Shown piece by piece: positions 19,001-29,453 of a stretch of DNA of 64,000 nucleotides. Each line of letters begins with the position of its first letter. Positions within the stretch are counted from its first letter, which is position 1. Location of the stretch: assembly GCF_000332495.1 (NCBI RefSeq), contig NZ_AOGW02000002.1, positions 124,001 through 188,000 of the forward strand, in the 5' to 3' direction. Both the position numbers and the translations under genes were made by a program. The notes under the pieces were generated by a model. The model ran no database searches. It saw nothing but the letters and a program-made list of their open reading frames with translations, and was not told the DNA's origin. Source of the DNA: Leptospira terpstrae serovar Hualin str. LT 11-33 = ATCC 700639. Its GTDB lineage: Bacteria; Spirochaetota; Leptospiria; Leptospirales; Leptospiraceae.

Positions 19001-19103
19001 TCTACTTCGGCATTCGCTGAATTCAGAAGTATGTCCTCTCTCCAGTTGATAGAGCCATACCTATGGATTCAATACCTCTAAATCTTTGTATGTTTGGTAA
19101 TTT

Positions 19104-20522
19104 ATGAGTTTTTTTAACAGAATCGGTATCTACCTCTTTCTTGTGTTTTCAACCTCCTACCTATGGGGGGAGACTAGAGTAGCACAAGCAAGTGAAGCCT
19201 TAAAAAGGCAACTTTCAGATGAAAATCCAAGGTATTCCTTGGGCTCCAGTCTGTATCCTGATGACCAAAGGTTTGCCAAGGAAATTGATTTAGAGTCTGC
19301 AGAGACATTGTTGTGGAAAAACAACCTTTTACTCATCGCGTCTCGCTTTCAAATCGATGTTAAGAAAGCAGGGATTTTGCAAGCAGGACTCTATGCAAAT
19401 CCTAACATTGCCATCGACCAAAGTATTTTTGCAGAACCAACGCAAAGATACTTTGATACAACAAGATCAGGCCAATCGGTAATCCAGATTCAACAAGTGT
19501 TCCTGCTTGGTGGTAAAATTGACAAACGTGTGAAAGTAGCAGAACTCAATGCCAAAATTTCGGAACAAGATTTTTATGACTTAGCTCGTGCCGTTATAAC
19601 CAAACTAAGAAGAACTTTTTATACAGTTTATTTTTACAAAAAAGCAGTTGTCTTTTATGACCAAAGTATTGCATCGATTGAAAAAACGGTAGATTCCTCT
19701 GAACTTGCTTACAAAAGAAGAGCACTTCTTCAAGCAGAACATTTACGTTTAAAAGCCCTTTTATTCTTTTTGAAAAAAGAAAGAGAAGATTTGGCAATTA
19801 AAGTTTATGAAAAAGAAGCAGATCTAAAAGTTCTTTTGAATGATGATCAGTATCGTGATGCCCGAATCGAATTTAATCCAATCGTAAACGAAACTCAATT
19901 AGACCTGATCGTACCAAACCAAATACGATTAGAAGATTTAGTTGAAATTGCAAGGGAAAATAGACCTGATCTAAAAAAAGCACTCCAAACATTACGATTT
20001 GAAGAAGCAAATTTAGAACTTCAATATGCAAATGCTATTCCTGATTTGTCATTTGGTCCTGTTTATAACCGTGGTGGTACTGCTTTTCAGAACTATTGGG
20101 GAGTCACTGCACAATTAAGTGTTCCTCTCTTTGATAGAAACCAGGGAAACATTCAAGCGGCTGAAAAAGCCATTCTTGTCCGCAAACAAGAGTTAAAGAA
20201 TAATATTCTCGAAGTAGAAAACGAAGTAGCCGTTGCCTATCAGTCGGCACGAATCAAAGACGCACTTTATAAACGTTTTAGTAACGCCTATATCAAAGAT
20301 TACGGAAGTTTATCTTTAGATATGATCATGAGTTATGAGAAAAAATACATAACTATCTTAGAATTCGCAGACTTCTTTGAAACCTATCGTTCGAGTATAG
20401 TGGAGATGTTAAAACTCCAAACGGACCGAATGGAAGCGATTGAAAATGTAAACTACTCCGTGGGTAAAGGTATCTTTATCCCTAAATCTGAAAACCAAAC
20501 CAATCCTAAATCTGAGGAATAA
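19104..20522 (+). CDS. czcC: Outer-membrane efflux channel (TolC/CzcC type)
   Basis: 472 residues with an N-terminal signal peptide ending near WGETRVAQ. Two repeated long helical halves, as in TolC-family channels, are visible; typical phrases are [27 protein letters not shown] and [17 protein letters not shown] (each quoted in part). It would form the outer-membrane duct of the tripartite pump with the next genes. Only one base separates its stop from the adaptor gene. Assignment to the Czc subtype comes from the pump gene in the same operon rather than from this protein alone. Confidence 0.88.
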   Translation: MSFFNRIGIYLFLVFSTSYLWGETRVAQASEALKRQLSDENPRYSLGSSLYPDDQRFAKEIDLESAETLLWKNNLLLIASRFQIDVKKAGILQAGLYANPNIAIDQSIFAEPTQRYFDTTRSGQSVIQIQQVFLLGGKIDKRVKVAELNAKISEQDFYDLARAVITKLRRTFYTVYFYKKAVVFYDQSIASIEKTVDSSELAYKRRALLQAEHLRLKALLFFLKKEREDLAIKVYEKEADLKVLLNDDQYRDARIEFNPIVNETQLDLIVPNQIRLEDLVEIARENRPDLKKALQTLRFEEANLELQYANAIPDLSFGPVYNRGGTAFQNYWGVTAQLSVPLFDRNQGNIQAAEKAILVRKQELKNNILEVENEVAVAYQSARIKDALYKRFSNAYIKDYGSLSLDMIMSYEKKYITILEFADFFETYRSSIVEMLKLQTDRMEAIENVNYSVGKGIFIPKSENQTNPKSEE

Positions 20523-20523
20523 A

Positions 20524-21531
20524 ATGTTAATCACCTTAAAATCTCTAAACCAAAAGGCAAAAATCCTCCTGATTTCAGGAGTGGCAGTTGTAATCATAGC
20601 AATCCTATTTATGATTTTTTCCAAACCAGCAAAACCTGCGCACAAACATCCTGAAAAAGCGGAAGTTTTTGACGGTGGCCTTCGCATCGTTTTTAAACCG
20701 GGTAGCCCGGGCCTCGAAATTGTAAAGTCGACTGTGATTGGTGGTGGCGGTGAGTTTGTAAGTTTGGAAGCACCAGCAAGACTCATTGCATCAACTTCTC
20801 CTTCAGTAAGTAACGGATCTCGAATCATTCTCTTCGAATCAGCAGAGTTAAATGACCTTTATGTAGGTTATATCCATGCAAAAAACAAACTGCATAGATC
20901 CAACAAAAACCTAAGTCGGATTAAAGATATGTTTGTTCACCGAGTTGCTACTGAAAAAGATTTAGTGGAATCGGAAACAGACTCTGGAAACGATGCGGCA
21001 GAACTTGCTGAATTTGAAGGGAAACTAAGAGCGCAAGGTTTAAACCCAAGTGAATTGAGTACTGCAGGAAGTTTAAAAGCTTGGATCATCACCGACGTTC
21101 CTGAATCACAAATCTCCACCTTACGAAAAGGTAAAAAAGTTAAAGTAGTATTCGCGTCTTTTCCTGATGAAGAATTTATAGGAACAGCTGAAGCAATCGG
21201 AGATAACGTAGATCCTCTTACAAGAACTGCAAAAATGAGAATCATCGTTGTTAACGATAAATACAGATTGAAACCAGGTATGTTTGGAGTTGTTAAATTC
21301 CCAGAACAAACAGGTGGAGACAGTGTTGTTCTTCCTTATACTGCAATCGTCACCGTTGAAGGTAAAAATTATGTGTTTGTTGAAGAACAGCCATTAAATT
21401 TCAAAAGGCGAGAAGTTGTATTAGGTATTTCAACAAAAGAAAGGGTAAATATTATCGAAGGTCTTACTCCTGGTGAGAAAGTAGCCATCCAAGGTTCCAT
21501 TCTTTTGAAAGGTTTAAGTTTTGGATTTTAA
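20524..21531 (+). CDS. czcB: Periplasmic adaptor (membrane fusion protein), CzcB type
   Basis: 335 residues. One N-terminal hydrophobic anchor (about 14-34) is followed by a short His-containing segment (AHKHPEK), a barrel-sandwich/lipoyl region, a short helical hairpin and a beta-barrel domain with [11 protein letters not shown] and [12 protein letters not shown], both characteristic of RND adaptors. The membrane-proximal end includes [19 protein letters not shown]. It bridges the inner-membrane pump and the TolC-like channel. It lies within a tight operon: one base after the channel gene and one base before the barrel protein gene. Confidence 0.9.
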   Translation: MLITLKSLNQKAKILLISGVAVVIIAILFMIFSKPAKPAHKHPEKAEVFDGGLRIVFKPGSPGLEIVKSTVIGGGGEFVSLEAPARLIASTSPSVSNGSRIILFESAELNDLYVGYIHAKNKLHRSNKNLSRIKDMFVHRVATEKDLVESETDSGNDAAELAEFEGKLRAQGLNPSELSTAGSLKAWIITDVPESQISTLRKGKKVKVVFASFPDEEFIGTAEAIGDNVDPLTRTAKMRIIVVNDKYRLKPGMFGVVKFPEQTGGDSVVLPYTAIVTVEGKNYVFVEEQPLNFKRREVVLGISTKERVNIIEGLTPGEKVAIQGSILLKGLSFGF

Positions 21532-21532
21532 T

Positions 21533-22282
21533 ATGAAAAAACTTATCTTTTTATTTATTACTGTTTTTTTACTCGGTCCATCTTTGTTCGCACAATCTTC
21601 ACCTTATCCCAAAGATAAAGAGGGAAATGAAATCAAACCGGAATGGACACCAACTAAATCAGATCAGTCTGCGTTTGGGGAAGATGAAAAACTTAAAGCA
21701 GATAGCTTAGATGCCAAAAGGCTTCCTAAATCGACAAATTTCTGGGTTTATGGAGCATCCATTGGTTCTCCAGCAAGCTTAAATTTCAATTTAGGATATT
21801 ACTTCAAAGATGTCGTATTACGAGGATCAGGTGGAGCATGGGGACCTCATTGGTATGGTGGTCAGGTAGACTTAGGATATACTTTTTGGAAAACTCCTGT
21901 CATTGCACACAGTATTTCCATTGTCGGTGGATATTTTGAAGTGAATCCATTTGCACCTGAAGTGGGACGTGGAGGACAATCTTCGTATCCAACAGGACTC
22001 AATATTCCTGGATATAACCGAAGAGATCCTTCTCAGGAAGACTTACTCATCAGGTCTTACGTAAACTCCATTGATAGTAATGTGGGAGCTTATTTAGAAT
22101 ACGAAAGCAGAGAAAGACAAAGAGTTCATCTTTCACAAAGATATATAGGTCTGACATACGACTTCCTACTTGGAAATTTCTTTTTGCAAGTAGGTGGTGG
22201 GGTTGGACAAGGCGACTACAAAAACCCTCAGTTATTACTTCAGATGGGTTACCTCTTCAATACGAGGGAATATCATGATTAA
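21533..22282 (+). CDS. Outer-membrane beta-barrel-like protein inside the RND operon
   Basis: 249 residues starting at the ATG at 21533. A clear signal peptide ends ...PSLFAQ. The mature N-terminus is charged and extended, followed from about residue 75 by alternating aromatic/glycine strands of a small outer-membrane barrel ([20 protein letters not shown] and later [15 protein letters not shown]). I do not recognise a named family. It lies between the adaptor and the pump gene and overlaps the pump start by 8 bp, so it is surely co-expressed with the efflux system. Confidence 0.75.
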   Translation: MKKLIFLFITVFLLGPSLFAQSSPYPKDKEGNEIKPEWTPTKSDQSAFGEDEKLKADSLDAKRLPKSTNFWVYGASIGSPASLNFNLGYYFKDVVLRGSGGAWGPHWYGGQVDLGYTFWKTPVIAHSISIVGGYFEVNPFAPEVGRGGQSSYPTGLNIPGYNRRDPSQEDLLIRSYVNSIDSNVGAYLEYESRERQRVHLSQRYIGLTYDFLLGNFFLQVGGGVGQGDYKNPQLLLQMGYLFNTREYHD

Positions 22283-25200
22283 AGATTTTATAGAAAAAGC
22301 ACTTAAAAACCGTGTTACTACTCTCGTTGCGGCAGCAGTTGCCGTACTTTTTGGACTTTGGGCTTGGATTGACATTCGTAAAGAAGCTTATTCCGACATT
22401 GCAGATACACAAGTTCGTCTCATTGCAAAATTCCCTGGGAAAGCGGCAGTAGAAGTAGAAGAACGAGTCACTCTTCCCATTGAACGCGTATTAAATGCGA
22501 TTCCAAAAGTTGCGGTGCGAAGGTCCAGAACCATCAATGGATTAGTTGTATTTCAATTTGTTTTTGAAGATGGAACAGATGATTATTTTGCTCGGATGCG
22601 ACTAATGGAACGTGTGGCCGATGCAGACATTCCTGAAGATGTACACCCAGCGCTTGGACCAATGAGTTCACCTGTCGGTGAGATCTATCGTTATGTAGTA
22701 GAATCTTCAGAAAACCATACTCCAATGGAACTTCGAACCATCCAAGATTGGATTGTGATGCCGAAAATGTTACAAATTCCGGGTATCGCCGATGTTGTAA
22801 CATTTGGTGGACTTCCGAAACAATACCATGTGGTGACTTCACCAGATAAGTTAATCCGTTTCAAATTGACCATTGGTGATGTAATTAAAGCCATCCAAGA
22901 GAACAATTTAAACACAGGGGGAAACTTACTCCTGCAAGGTGAGCAAGGTTTCCCGATTCGTTCTCTTGGTGCCATCAGAGATCCTAAACACATTGAAAAC
23001 ATTGTTGTTAAAACAGTAAATGGTGTTCCTGTTTTTATTCGGGATTTAGGTTCTGTTGAAATATCTCACCCTATTCCCAGTGGTGTATTAGGGTATACCA
23101 TCCAAAATGATGACGAAGGTCTGATTGATGTTGATTCGTCAGTGCAAGGTTTGGTGGCCATGCGTCGTTGGGGAGATCCTAACGAAATGGGAGAAAGGAT
23201 TCGTGAAAAAGTCAAAGAAATTAACGAAAACTATCTTCCTAAAGGTGTTCAACTACGAAATACTTATGATAGAACGGATTTAGTAAACTATACTCTTCGC
23301 ACGATAGGTAAAACATTAGTCGAAGGTGTCGTTGTAGTTAGTTTAGTTTTGATTTTCTTTATCGGAAGTGTACGCGCATCACTTGTAGTGGTAGCAACTA
23401 TTCCGTTTGCTATGTTGTTTGCATTCTTACTGATGAACATGACTGGGATACCAGCAAGTTTACTTTCGCTAGGTGCAATCGACTTTGGTATCATTGTGGA
23501 TGGTGCCGTAATCATGGTGGAAAATATCATGAGGCGATACCGTGATGCGACACCAGAAGAAAAATCTCACGGTATCTTAGCATTCACAAGGGATGCAGCA
23601 TCGGAAGTGGGAACAGAAATCTTATTTTCGATTTTAATTATCATTTTAGCTTATTTACCTATTTTCTCATTTGAAAGGATTGAAGGTCGTTTGTTTAAAC
23701 CGATGGCCTTTACTATTTCCTTTGCGATCTTAGGTGCCTTAATTTTTGCGATGGCAGTGATTCCTGTACTCATGTCCATCATTTACAAAACTTATTTTGA
23801 ATCAAAAAACCCGGGTCCCATTGAATGGCACAACCCAGTATATGATTGGATTGAGGTTCGTTACAAACGTATTATCGAGTTCATAGTAAATCGTTCCAAA
23901 AAAGCTGTGAAATATACTTTCAGTGTGGTTACAATATTTTTGGCAATTGGTATGTTTTCTCTTGGAACGGAATTCTTACCAGAGATGGACGAAGGTGGAT
24001 TTAATATTCGTATTTTCTTTCCAGTCGGAATTTCATTACCGGAAGCAAGAAAGTTTATGCCAAAAATCCGTCAGACCGTTTATAAAAATGAACAAGTAAG
24101 TGTCGTTATCTCACAGTTAGGACGAAACGATGATGGAACTGATCCACTACCACCGAATCGTTTGGAAGTCCTCATTGGTTTAAAAGATTATAATAAGTGG
24201 AACGAAAAGATCACCAAACAAGAATTACTCTTTAGGATGCGAAATGATTTAGAAGCAACACTACCTGGTGCCAGAGTCAGTTTTTCGCAACCGATTATGG
24301 ACAACCTTTCTGAAGCCATTATGGGTACCATTGCGGATTTGGCTGTATTTGTTTCCGGGAATGATTTAAAAATCATGCGTGGGATAGGAAACCAAGTCCT
24401 TGAAGAAATTAAGGAAATGAAAGGGGCTAGTGAATTTGGTATTGAACAAGAAGCAGAAAGCCCACAGCTAACAATCAATATCAATAGGGAAGCTGCTGCA
24501 CGATTTGGAATCAATGTGATTGACATCCAACAGATGATTGAAGCTGCCATTGGAATGCAACGAGTGAGTACCTTATATGAAGGCCCTTCCGATATTCCTC
24601 CAAAAACTCCTGCACGTTTTGGAATTGTTGTTCGATTTTCTAAGGATTACCGCGCATCCAAACAAGCAATTGAAAATATGCCAATCATTTCACCGAAAGG
24701 AGAAAGGATTCCTTTATCACAATTGGCAGACATTGAAGTGATCGATGGACCAACCATGATTTTCCGACAAGAAGGCCGCCGTGTAGTCACCGTACGAACG
24801 AATATCCGTGGCCGTGACCAAGGAGGATTTGTTTCCGAACTACAAAAAAGGGTGAAGAAAAAAATCAAACTTCCTGATGGATATGAAATTCGATTTGGAG
24901 GTCAGTATGAGAACTTGTCTCGAGTTGGTAAAAAATTAGCTCTTGTCATACCGATTACCATCCTGATTATCTTTGGCGTTCTCTATATGTTGTATAGAAA
25001 CCTAAAGTATGTATACGTTGCTTTAGCATGTATACCTCTCTCACTTCTTGGAGGAATCTATGCTCTACTAATGAGAGGTTATTACTTTAACGTTTCTGGT
25101 GGTGTAGGTTTTATTTCTCTCTTCGGAATTGCGACAATGGCTGGAGTATTGTTCGTCTCAAGAACCAATCACTTGTTAATCGAAGAACCAGATATTACCA

Positions 25201-25583
25201 CAAAAGCTGCAGTGAAAAAAGCTGCAGTAATCCAGTTACGACCCATGCTTATGACCATGTTACTGGCGTTACTTGGTCTAATTCCCGCTACTCTCGGAAC
25301 GGGAGTGGGATCAGATGTGCAAAGGCCACTTGCGACAGTGATCGTAGGCGGACTATTCTCAGCAATGTGCTTAGTTCTCACCATCCTTCCGTCACTATAT
25401 TTAGTAGTTGTGGGTGAAAGAAAACCCGATGCAAAAGAACTGGAAGAAATGAGCCACAAAAAACACATTCCTTTCCTTGACTTTGTGAATGAATTGAGTG
25501 AAGAACCTCTAGAAGAAGAAGATGAAGAGGGTGAAGCACCAAGGAAAAAGAAAAAACCGGCAAAGAAAAAGAAGAAAACATGA
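22275..25583 (+). CDS. czcA: Heavy-metal RND efflux pump (CzcA type)
   Basis: 1102 residues from the ATG at 22275 with RBS GAGGG. Twelve membrane segments and two large periplasmic loops are visible. In helix 4, [15 protein letters not shown] places D403, D409 and E416 almost exactly where Cupriavidus CzcA has D402, D408 and E415, the proton-relay residues of heavy-metal RND pumps. This favours divalent cations such as Zn, Co or Cd. The last 30 residues are an unusual tail: an acidic run, then a run of lysines. It is the last gene of the operon, followed by a strong bidirectional terminator. Confidence 0.93.
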   Translation: MIKDFIEKALKNRVTTLVAAAVAVLFGLWAWIDIRKEAYSDIADTQVRLIAKFPGKAAVEVEERVTLPIERVLNAIPKVAVRRSRTINGLVVFQFVFEDGTDDYFARMRLMERVADADIPEDVHPALGPMSSPVGEIYRYVVESSENHTPMELRTIQDWIVMPKMLQIPGIADVVTFGGLPKQYHVVTSPDKLIRFKLTIGDVIKAIQENNLNTGGNLLLQGEQGFPIRSLGAIRDPKHIENIVVKTVNGVPVFIRDLGSVEISHPIPSGVLGYTIQNDDEGLIDVDSSVQGLVAMRRWGDPNEMGERIREKVKEINENYLPKGVQLRNTYDRTDLVNYTLRTIGKTLVEGVVVVSLVLIFFIGSVRASLVVVATIPFAMLFAFLLMNMTGIPASLLSLGAIDFGIIVDGAVIMVENIMRRYRDATPEEKSHGILAFTRDAASEVGTEILFSILIIILAYLPIFSFERIEGRLFKPMAFTISFAILGALIFAMAVIPVLMSIIYKTYFESKNPGPIEWHNPVYDWIEVRYKRIIEFIVNRSKKAVKYTFSVVTIFLAIGMFSLGTEFLPEMDEGGFNIRIFFPVGISLPEARKFMPKIRQTVYKNEQVSVVISQLGRNDDGTDPLPPNRLEVLIGLKDYNKWNEKITKQELLFRMRNDLEATLPGARVSFSQPIMDNLSEAIMGTIADLAVFVSGNDLKIMRGIGNQVLEEIKEMKGASEFGIEQEAESPQLTININREAAARFGINVIDIQQMIEAAIGMQRVSTLYEGPSDIPPKTPARFGIVVRFSKDYRASKQAIENMPIISPKGERIPLSQLADIEVIDGPTMIFRQEGRRVVTVRTNIRGRDQGGFVSELQKRVKKKIKLPDGYEIRFGGQYENLSRVGKKLALVIPITILIIFGVLYMLYRNLKYVYVALACIPLSLLGGIYALLMRGYYFNVSGGVGFISLFGIATMAGVLFVSRTNHLLIEEPDITTKAAVKKAAVIQLRPMLMTMLLALLGLIPATLGTGVGSDVQRPLATVIVGGLFSAMCLVLTILPSLYLVVVGERKPDAKELEEMSHKKHIPFLDFVNELSEEPLEEEDEEGEAPRKKKKPAKKKKKT

Positions 25584-25632
25584 AACTTTAGCCTCTATAT
25601 AGAAACTATACGTTTCCCAAATCTCCTAACTT

Positions 25633-25670
25633 AAACTCCAAACCAGTATAGTGGTTTGGAGTTTTTTCTT
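25633..25670. terminator. Bidirectional terminator between czcA and the porin gene
   Basis: A perfect 13-bp stem (25633-25645 with 25652-25664), six-base loop, and T-rich flank on the plus strand. The stem's own AAA/TTT ends give some T on the minus strand too. It serves the convergent efflux and porin operons. Confidence 0.85.
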
Positions 25671-25680
25671 TATAACCTAC

Positions 25681-26892
25681 CTAATATCTAACAGAAGCAG
25701 CCACGACAAACAAACGTTCTACGCGAGTGTGCTTACTTTTATCCGTTTCAAAAACAGGATCCATGGATTCTCTTTGGATCATTTCAAAACGAATCAGACC
25801 AGGATTCCAATGTAATAGATCAAATGTAACAGTGTAACCGTTTGTCATAAATCCATTCCGCGTATACGTAGTCGCCATTACTTGTTTCGGATCATAGAAC
25901 CTTTCCACACGAAAACTCAACCGGTAAAGATCATCGTATCGAAAACTGGCCCAAAAAGTTCCATGATACCATTGGTTATAAACCCTCGACTCTCTGTTGG
26001 TATAAATTCCTAAAGTAGGATTGATTTCTTTCCACCAAGGTTCGTATTGGAATGATTCTTTTACTTTTTGTGCTCCTAAGTCGCCAGAAAGCGCAAATGA
26101 CAACCAATCCAATACCTTCCATTCTAAAATAGTGTTATTGTAAAATCTAGTTTGTTTACGTTCATAATCGGGAGCTTCATTCCCCGCAAATTGATTTGCC
26201 GTAATTGTAAAATTTGGTGTTAGTAAAAACTTAAACTGAGTACCGAGAGACTTATCTTTATTCTGGTCAGTAATGTTTTGCCAACCATTCATCACGTGAA
26301 ATTGAAATTGAAACTTATCAGTGAACTTGGTTGTGAGACGAACTCCTGAAGAGTAATAAGGAACGTAATCTAACGCCAAAGCCCTTGTATAATTCCAGTT
26401 ATCTGAAGATATCCAAGACTCATGCCCTATATGACCAAAATAAATCCCTGCATCTAACCAGGTGTCTTTTGCTAACTTAAAACCAATATAGGCTTCTTGA
26501 ATGTGTTTTACTGAATTTTGATTGGAACTAACATCCTTACTTGCTTCTGCTGCATAATTTGTATTTACCGATGTTCCAAACTGAAAAGCCAACCTTCCTC
26601 TGATTTTATCTTCCTGCCACTTGGCATCGACAAACCCTAAATTGATATTAAATTCATCGTTACGTACTGCCTGCGTAGTATATTGGCGTTCTTTCGATAA
26701 CGGATGATTGCTATTATGTGAATAATAAGTATCAACAAAGGCACCAAACTTCAAACTAGCGGGAAGAGGATTTTGTATAGAAACAGGTTTTTCTATACCT
26801 TGCGTTTTTGTATCTTCTGCATTCAGAAGAGAAAAAGAAAAAAACAACCCGAATAATAGGATTGGAAAATTGAAATTATGGATTTTTATCAT
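25681..26892 (-). CDS. Outer-membrane porin-like beta-barrel protein
   Basis: 403 residues from the ATG at 26892 (a TTG at 26910 is in frame but less likely; GGGGGAA lies upstream of the ATG). A signal peptide ends near LLNAED. The rest shows repeated amphipathic strands, for example LKFGAFVDTYYSHNSNHP and LAFQFGTSVNTNY, and it ends in an aromatic residue (VVAASVRY), as expected for barrel insertion. The fold resembles the BBP2-like porins found in Leptospira. Substrate unknown. It is the last gene after the cytochrome-like and DUF455 genes on this strand. Confidence 0.8.
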   Translation of the reverse strand: MIKIHNFNFPILLFGLFFSFSLLNAEDTKTQGIEKPVSIQNPLPASLKFGAFVDTYYSHNSNHPLSKERQYTTQAVRNDEFNINLGFVDAKWQEDKIRGRLAFQFGTSVNTNYAAEASKDVSSNQNSVKHIQEAYIGFKLAKDTWLDAGIYFGHIGHESWISSDNWNYTRALALDYVPYYSSGVRLTTKFTDKFQFQFHVMNGWQNITDQNKDKSLGTQFKFLLTPNFTITANQFAGNEAPDYERKQTRFYNNTILEWKVLDWLSFALSGDLGAQKVKESFQYEPWWKEINPTLGIYTNRESRVYNQWYHGTFWASFRYDDLYRLSFRVERFYDPKQVMATTYTRNGFMTNGYTVTFDLLHWNPGLIRFEMIQRESMDPVFETDKSKHTRVERLFVVAASVRY

Positions 26893-26934
26893 GAGAATCC
26901 GTTCCCCCAAAAGGAGGAACGAAAAAGATTGGGT

Positions 26935-27336
26935 TTACTTTTTTAATAACTCTTTGATTTCCTTAGGAAACCCAAGTAGGTCTTCAGGAATTGGAATTAG
27001 TTTTTTTCGATACTTAGCTTTGTATTCTTTTTTAAATTTAGTATGGCATGACTTACAAGTTTCATCTGGTTTTCCCACCGCTAACTTTGCATCAATGATT
27101 TCTTTCCATTCTGCCTTTTGGTCCTCGGGTGCCATGTCCGGTACCTTTTCTAAAATTTTGTTGAGATAGTCAGCATTATCTTTTTTATCGAACAACTTTG
27201 TGGCAGGCTTTGTATAATCCTCCATAAAATCATGAAGATTCATTTCGACTGAAGGATTGGCTTTTTTTTCCGCATTCAGTACAAATCCGAGTGCTGATAA
27301 AAACAATAGTAAACTCAACATCATTCTCAATTTCAT
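26935..27336 (-). CDS. Monohaem cytochrome c'-like periplasmic protein
   Basis: 133 residues from the ATG at 27336, with GGGAAG six bases upstream; a GTG at 27342 is also in frame. A signal peptide ends near VLNAEK. There is one haem-binding motif, CKSCH, close to the C-terminus and followed by TKFKKEYKAKYR. That C-terminal location with CxxCHxxF and basic residues is typical of cytochrome c' and related four-helix cytochromes. Possible roles are binding of NO or electron transfer; this is inferred. It lies 21 bp after the DUF455 gene and 42 bp before the porin gene. Confidence 0.8.
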   Translation of the reverse strand: MKLRMMLSLLLFLSALGFVLNAEKKANPSVEMNLHDFMEDYTKPATKLFDKKDNADYLNKILEKVPDMAPEDQKAEWKEIIDAKLAVGKPDETCKSCHTKFKKEYKAKYRKKLIPIPEDLLGFPKEIKELLKK

Positions 27337-27357
27337 AATCACCTTCCCTTAAAAATC

Positions 27358-28236
27358 TTAACGGCTGTGGGAATCAGAATCAAGTCTGTTTTTTCGTAGT
27401 ATGCTCTCACCAAGTCCAAATTTTTTTACAGATTCCAAATTCACTCGCCCAGTATACTCATCTTCGTAACTTCCAAGCGATCGGATAAAATCCGGATCCA
27501 TGCCAGCAAGGGACCTTGTTTCGGGTAGGTAAAGATATCCCTTCGCTCTCCTAGGAGTAAACGGAAATTGAATCAGGGATCTGTAATGATCCCAATGGTT
27601 TTTCTCTTTGGGTACAGAACGTTCAAAGGCGCGAAGCCCTCTTTTCACATGTTTCACTTCATCTTCAAAAATAGTAAGCATGATATCAGACGTTAGTTGA
27701 TCTCCAAAATAAGAAAAAACTTGTGCATAAACTTGTGCATAATCTAAATTTGCGCCTTCAAAAGAAATTGACATAACTGCAGAAAAAGATTCCAAACTTC
27801 CAAATTGGCCTAGCTGTTTCCAAAAAATATAATTCAAAGGAATATCACCAAAATCGATTCCGAAATTTCTCATACGAGACAGATATAATATTAAATGAGT
27901 TTGTTCTTCTTCGATTGTTTTTAAAAAACCATTACGAACAGATTTTGGTGCAGAAGGAAAAGCAAGCAAGGCCCAGGCAAATAATTCAATAGCCATAAGT
28001 TCGTGATTTGCAAAATGATGAAGGCTTAAGCCTCGGTTGGATTCTAAATTCAGATGTTCCAAACGAGGGATTTTCACTTTTTTATCTGAAAATTGTAACT
28101 TAGTTGAACGTCCAGGTGTTTCGATTCTTAAAGGTTTAAGATCCGTTTCCTCTACCCAGTGGCGACTAGGAGGTAATAGTTTATCCTCTAAGTTTGGAGC
28201 AAGTAACAAATGTTTTGCGTATTCTGAGACTTTCAT
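27358..28236 (-). CDS. DUF455 ferritin-like di-iron protein
   Basis: 292 residues from the ATG at 28236, beginning MKVSEYAKHLLLAP, the usual DUF455 N-terminus; the frame is open to 28305 from a TTG. Helices with carboxylate/histidine ligands are visible: HELMAIELFAWAL, EEEQTHL (ExxH), FEGANLDYAQ and FEDEVKH (ExxH). This is the pattern of a ferritin-like four-helix di-iron site. The reaction of the family is not known to me. Its neighbours, a cytochrome c'-like protein and a porin, suggest a redox-related role. Divergent from the ATL gene. Confidence 0.85.
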   Translation of the reverse strand: MKVSEYAKHLLLAPNLEDKLLPPSRHWVEETDLKPLRIETPGRSTKLQFSDKKVKIPRLEHLNLESNRGLSLHHFANHELMAIELFAWALLAFPSAPKSVRNGFLKTIEEEQTHLILYLSRMRNFGIDFGDIPLNYIFWKQLGQFGSLESFSAVMSISFEGANLDYAQVYAQVFSYFGDQLTSDIMLTIFEDEVKHVKRGLRAFERSVPKEKNHWDHYRSLIQFPFTPRRAKGYLYLPETRSLAGMDPDFIRSLGSYEDEYTGRVNLESVKKFGLGESILRKNRLDSDSHSR

Positions 28237-28304
28237 TTCAATGATGACTTCTAAAAAGGAATTTACAATAGAGTAAATATTATTAGGATATAAATCCAAA
28301 TTCA

Positions 28305-28643
28305 ATGGACACAGCGAAAACTAAAAGTACGAATTTTTACGATTCTGTTTATACGGTAGTAAAAAAGATTCCCAAGGGAAAAGTTACGACCTATGGACAT
28401 ATTGCATTACTTTTGGGAAATCCAAGGGCCGCAAGGGCAGTAGGATATGCATTGAATGCTCTTAAAAAAGAAATGGAATCAAAAATCCCATGGCAAAGAG
28501 TGATCAATGCAAAAGGGCAAATTTCCTTTCGGGGTGATGGTTTTCGTGCAGACTTACAGAAAAAAATCCTTCAATCAGAAGGTGTTCTCTTTGATTTAAA
28601 CAATGATACATTAAATTTTGACAAGTACGGATGGTTTCCATAA
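28305..28643 (+). CDS. Alkyltransferase-like (ATL) DNA-damage recognition protein
   Basis: 112 residues matching the C-terminal DNA-binding domain of O6-alkylguanine-DNA alkyltransferase: [25 protein letters not shown] and the active-site loop. In that loop the acceptor cysteine of PCHRV is replaced by tryptophan (PWQRV, residues 62-66), so it cannot take an alkyl group. ATL proteins instead flip and bind alkylated guanine and flag it for nucleotide excision repair. Length fits stand-alone ATLs. Its stop is one base before the thiD ATG, so the two are likely co-transcribed. Confidence 0.92.
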   Translation: MDTAKTKSTNFYDSVYTVVKKIPKGKVTTYGHIALLLGNPRAARAVGYALNALKKEMESKIPWQRVINAKGQISFRGDGFRADLQKKILQSEGVLFDLNNDTLNFDKYGWFP

Positions 28644-28644
28644 T

Positions 28645-29445
28645 ATGACAAAAGATTTACCCATTACCTTAACAATTGCCGGTTCTGATTCCGGAGGTGG
28701 TGCTGGCGTGCAGGCGGATCTCAAAACTTTCTCGTCTCTCGCATCTTTTGGAACTACTGTCTTTACATGTTTGACTGCACAAAATCCAGATGGAGTGAGC
28801 GGTATATTTGAAATCTCTCCTGACTTTGTATCTGCCCAACTAAAAGCAGTCGCAGGATACTTTCCTATCAAAGCAGCAAAAACAGGAATGTTGTATTCTG
28901 CTGAAATCATCAAAACTGTTGCTGAATTTTTTTATGAAAACCCTGATATACAATTGGTTCTTGATCCAGTGATGGTAGCCACAAGTGGAGCAAAACTCTT
29001 AAAAGACGATGCAATTCTATCTTTGACCAACGACCTTATACCACTTGCCAAGCTAATTACGCCTAACTTAGATGAGGCGTCGCTTCTCTTGGGTGAAAAA
29101 ATTCATCAATACGACCAACTGGTCCCTATGGCAGAAAAGTTATTTCAAAAATACAATGTTCCTATTCTTTTAAAAGGGGGGCATTTACCAAATGCTACAG
29201 AAGCTACCGATGTTTTGTTTGATGGGAAATCCTCCTATCTATTTTCAAAACCTTTTTTGAAAGGTAAAAACACCCATGGAACAGGCTGCACCTATTCCGC
29301 TGCGATTACGTCCTTCCTTGCTCACGGCAAAAACTTACCAGAGGCAGTTGGTTCTGCAAAAGAGTACCTTCACCTAACCTTAGAAGACGAAATCAAAACT
29401 GGCCCCATCAATCATTTAAATCACTTTCCAGAACCAACCAACTGA
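28645..29445 (+). CDS. thiD: Hydroxymethylpyrimidine/phosphomethylpyrimidine kinase
   Basis: Phosphorylates HMP and HMP-P to HMP-PP for thiamine synthesis. 266 residues from the ATG at 28645. Ribokinase-family signatures are clear: [20 protein letters not shown] near the start, [13 protein letters not shown] in the middle, and the C-terminal anion-hole motif [12 protein letters not shown] with the catalytic base aspartate position replaced by the usual cysteine-containing ThiD form. No other thiamine gene is adjacent. It converges on the sigma-54 activator gene with an 8-bp gap. Confidence 0.93.
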   Translation: MTKDLPITLTIAGSDSGGGAGVQADLKTFSSLASFGTTVFTCLTAQNPDGVSGIFEISPDFVSAQLKAVAGYFPIKAAKTGMLYSAEIIKTVAEFFYENPDIQLVLDPVMVATSGAKLLKDDAILSLTNDLIPLAKLITPNLDEASLLLGEKIHQYDQLVPMAEKLFQKYNVPILLKGGHLPNATEATDVLFDGKSSYLFSKPFLKGKNTHGTGCTYSAAITSFLAHGKNLPEAVGSAKEYLHLTLEDEIKTGPINHLNHFPEPTN

Positions 29446-29453
29446 ACTAAAAC

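Noticed and set aside
19104..25583. Metal-efflux operon as recent horizontal transfer
   Set aside because: I saw no mobile element, attachment repeat or obvious shift in base composition around it.
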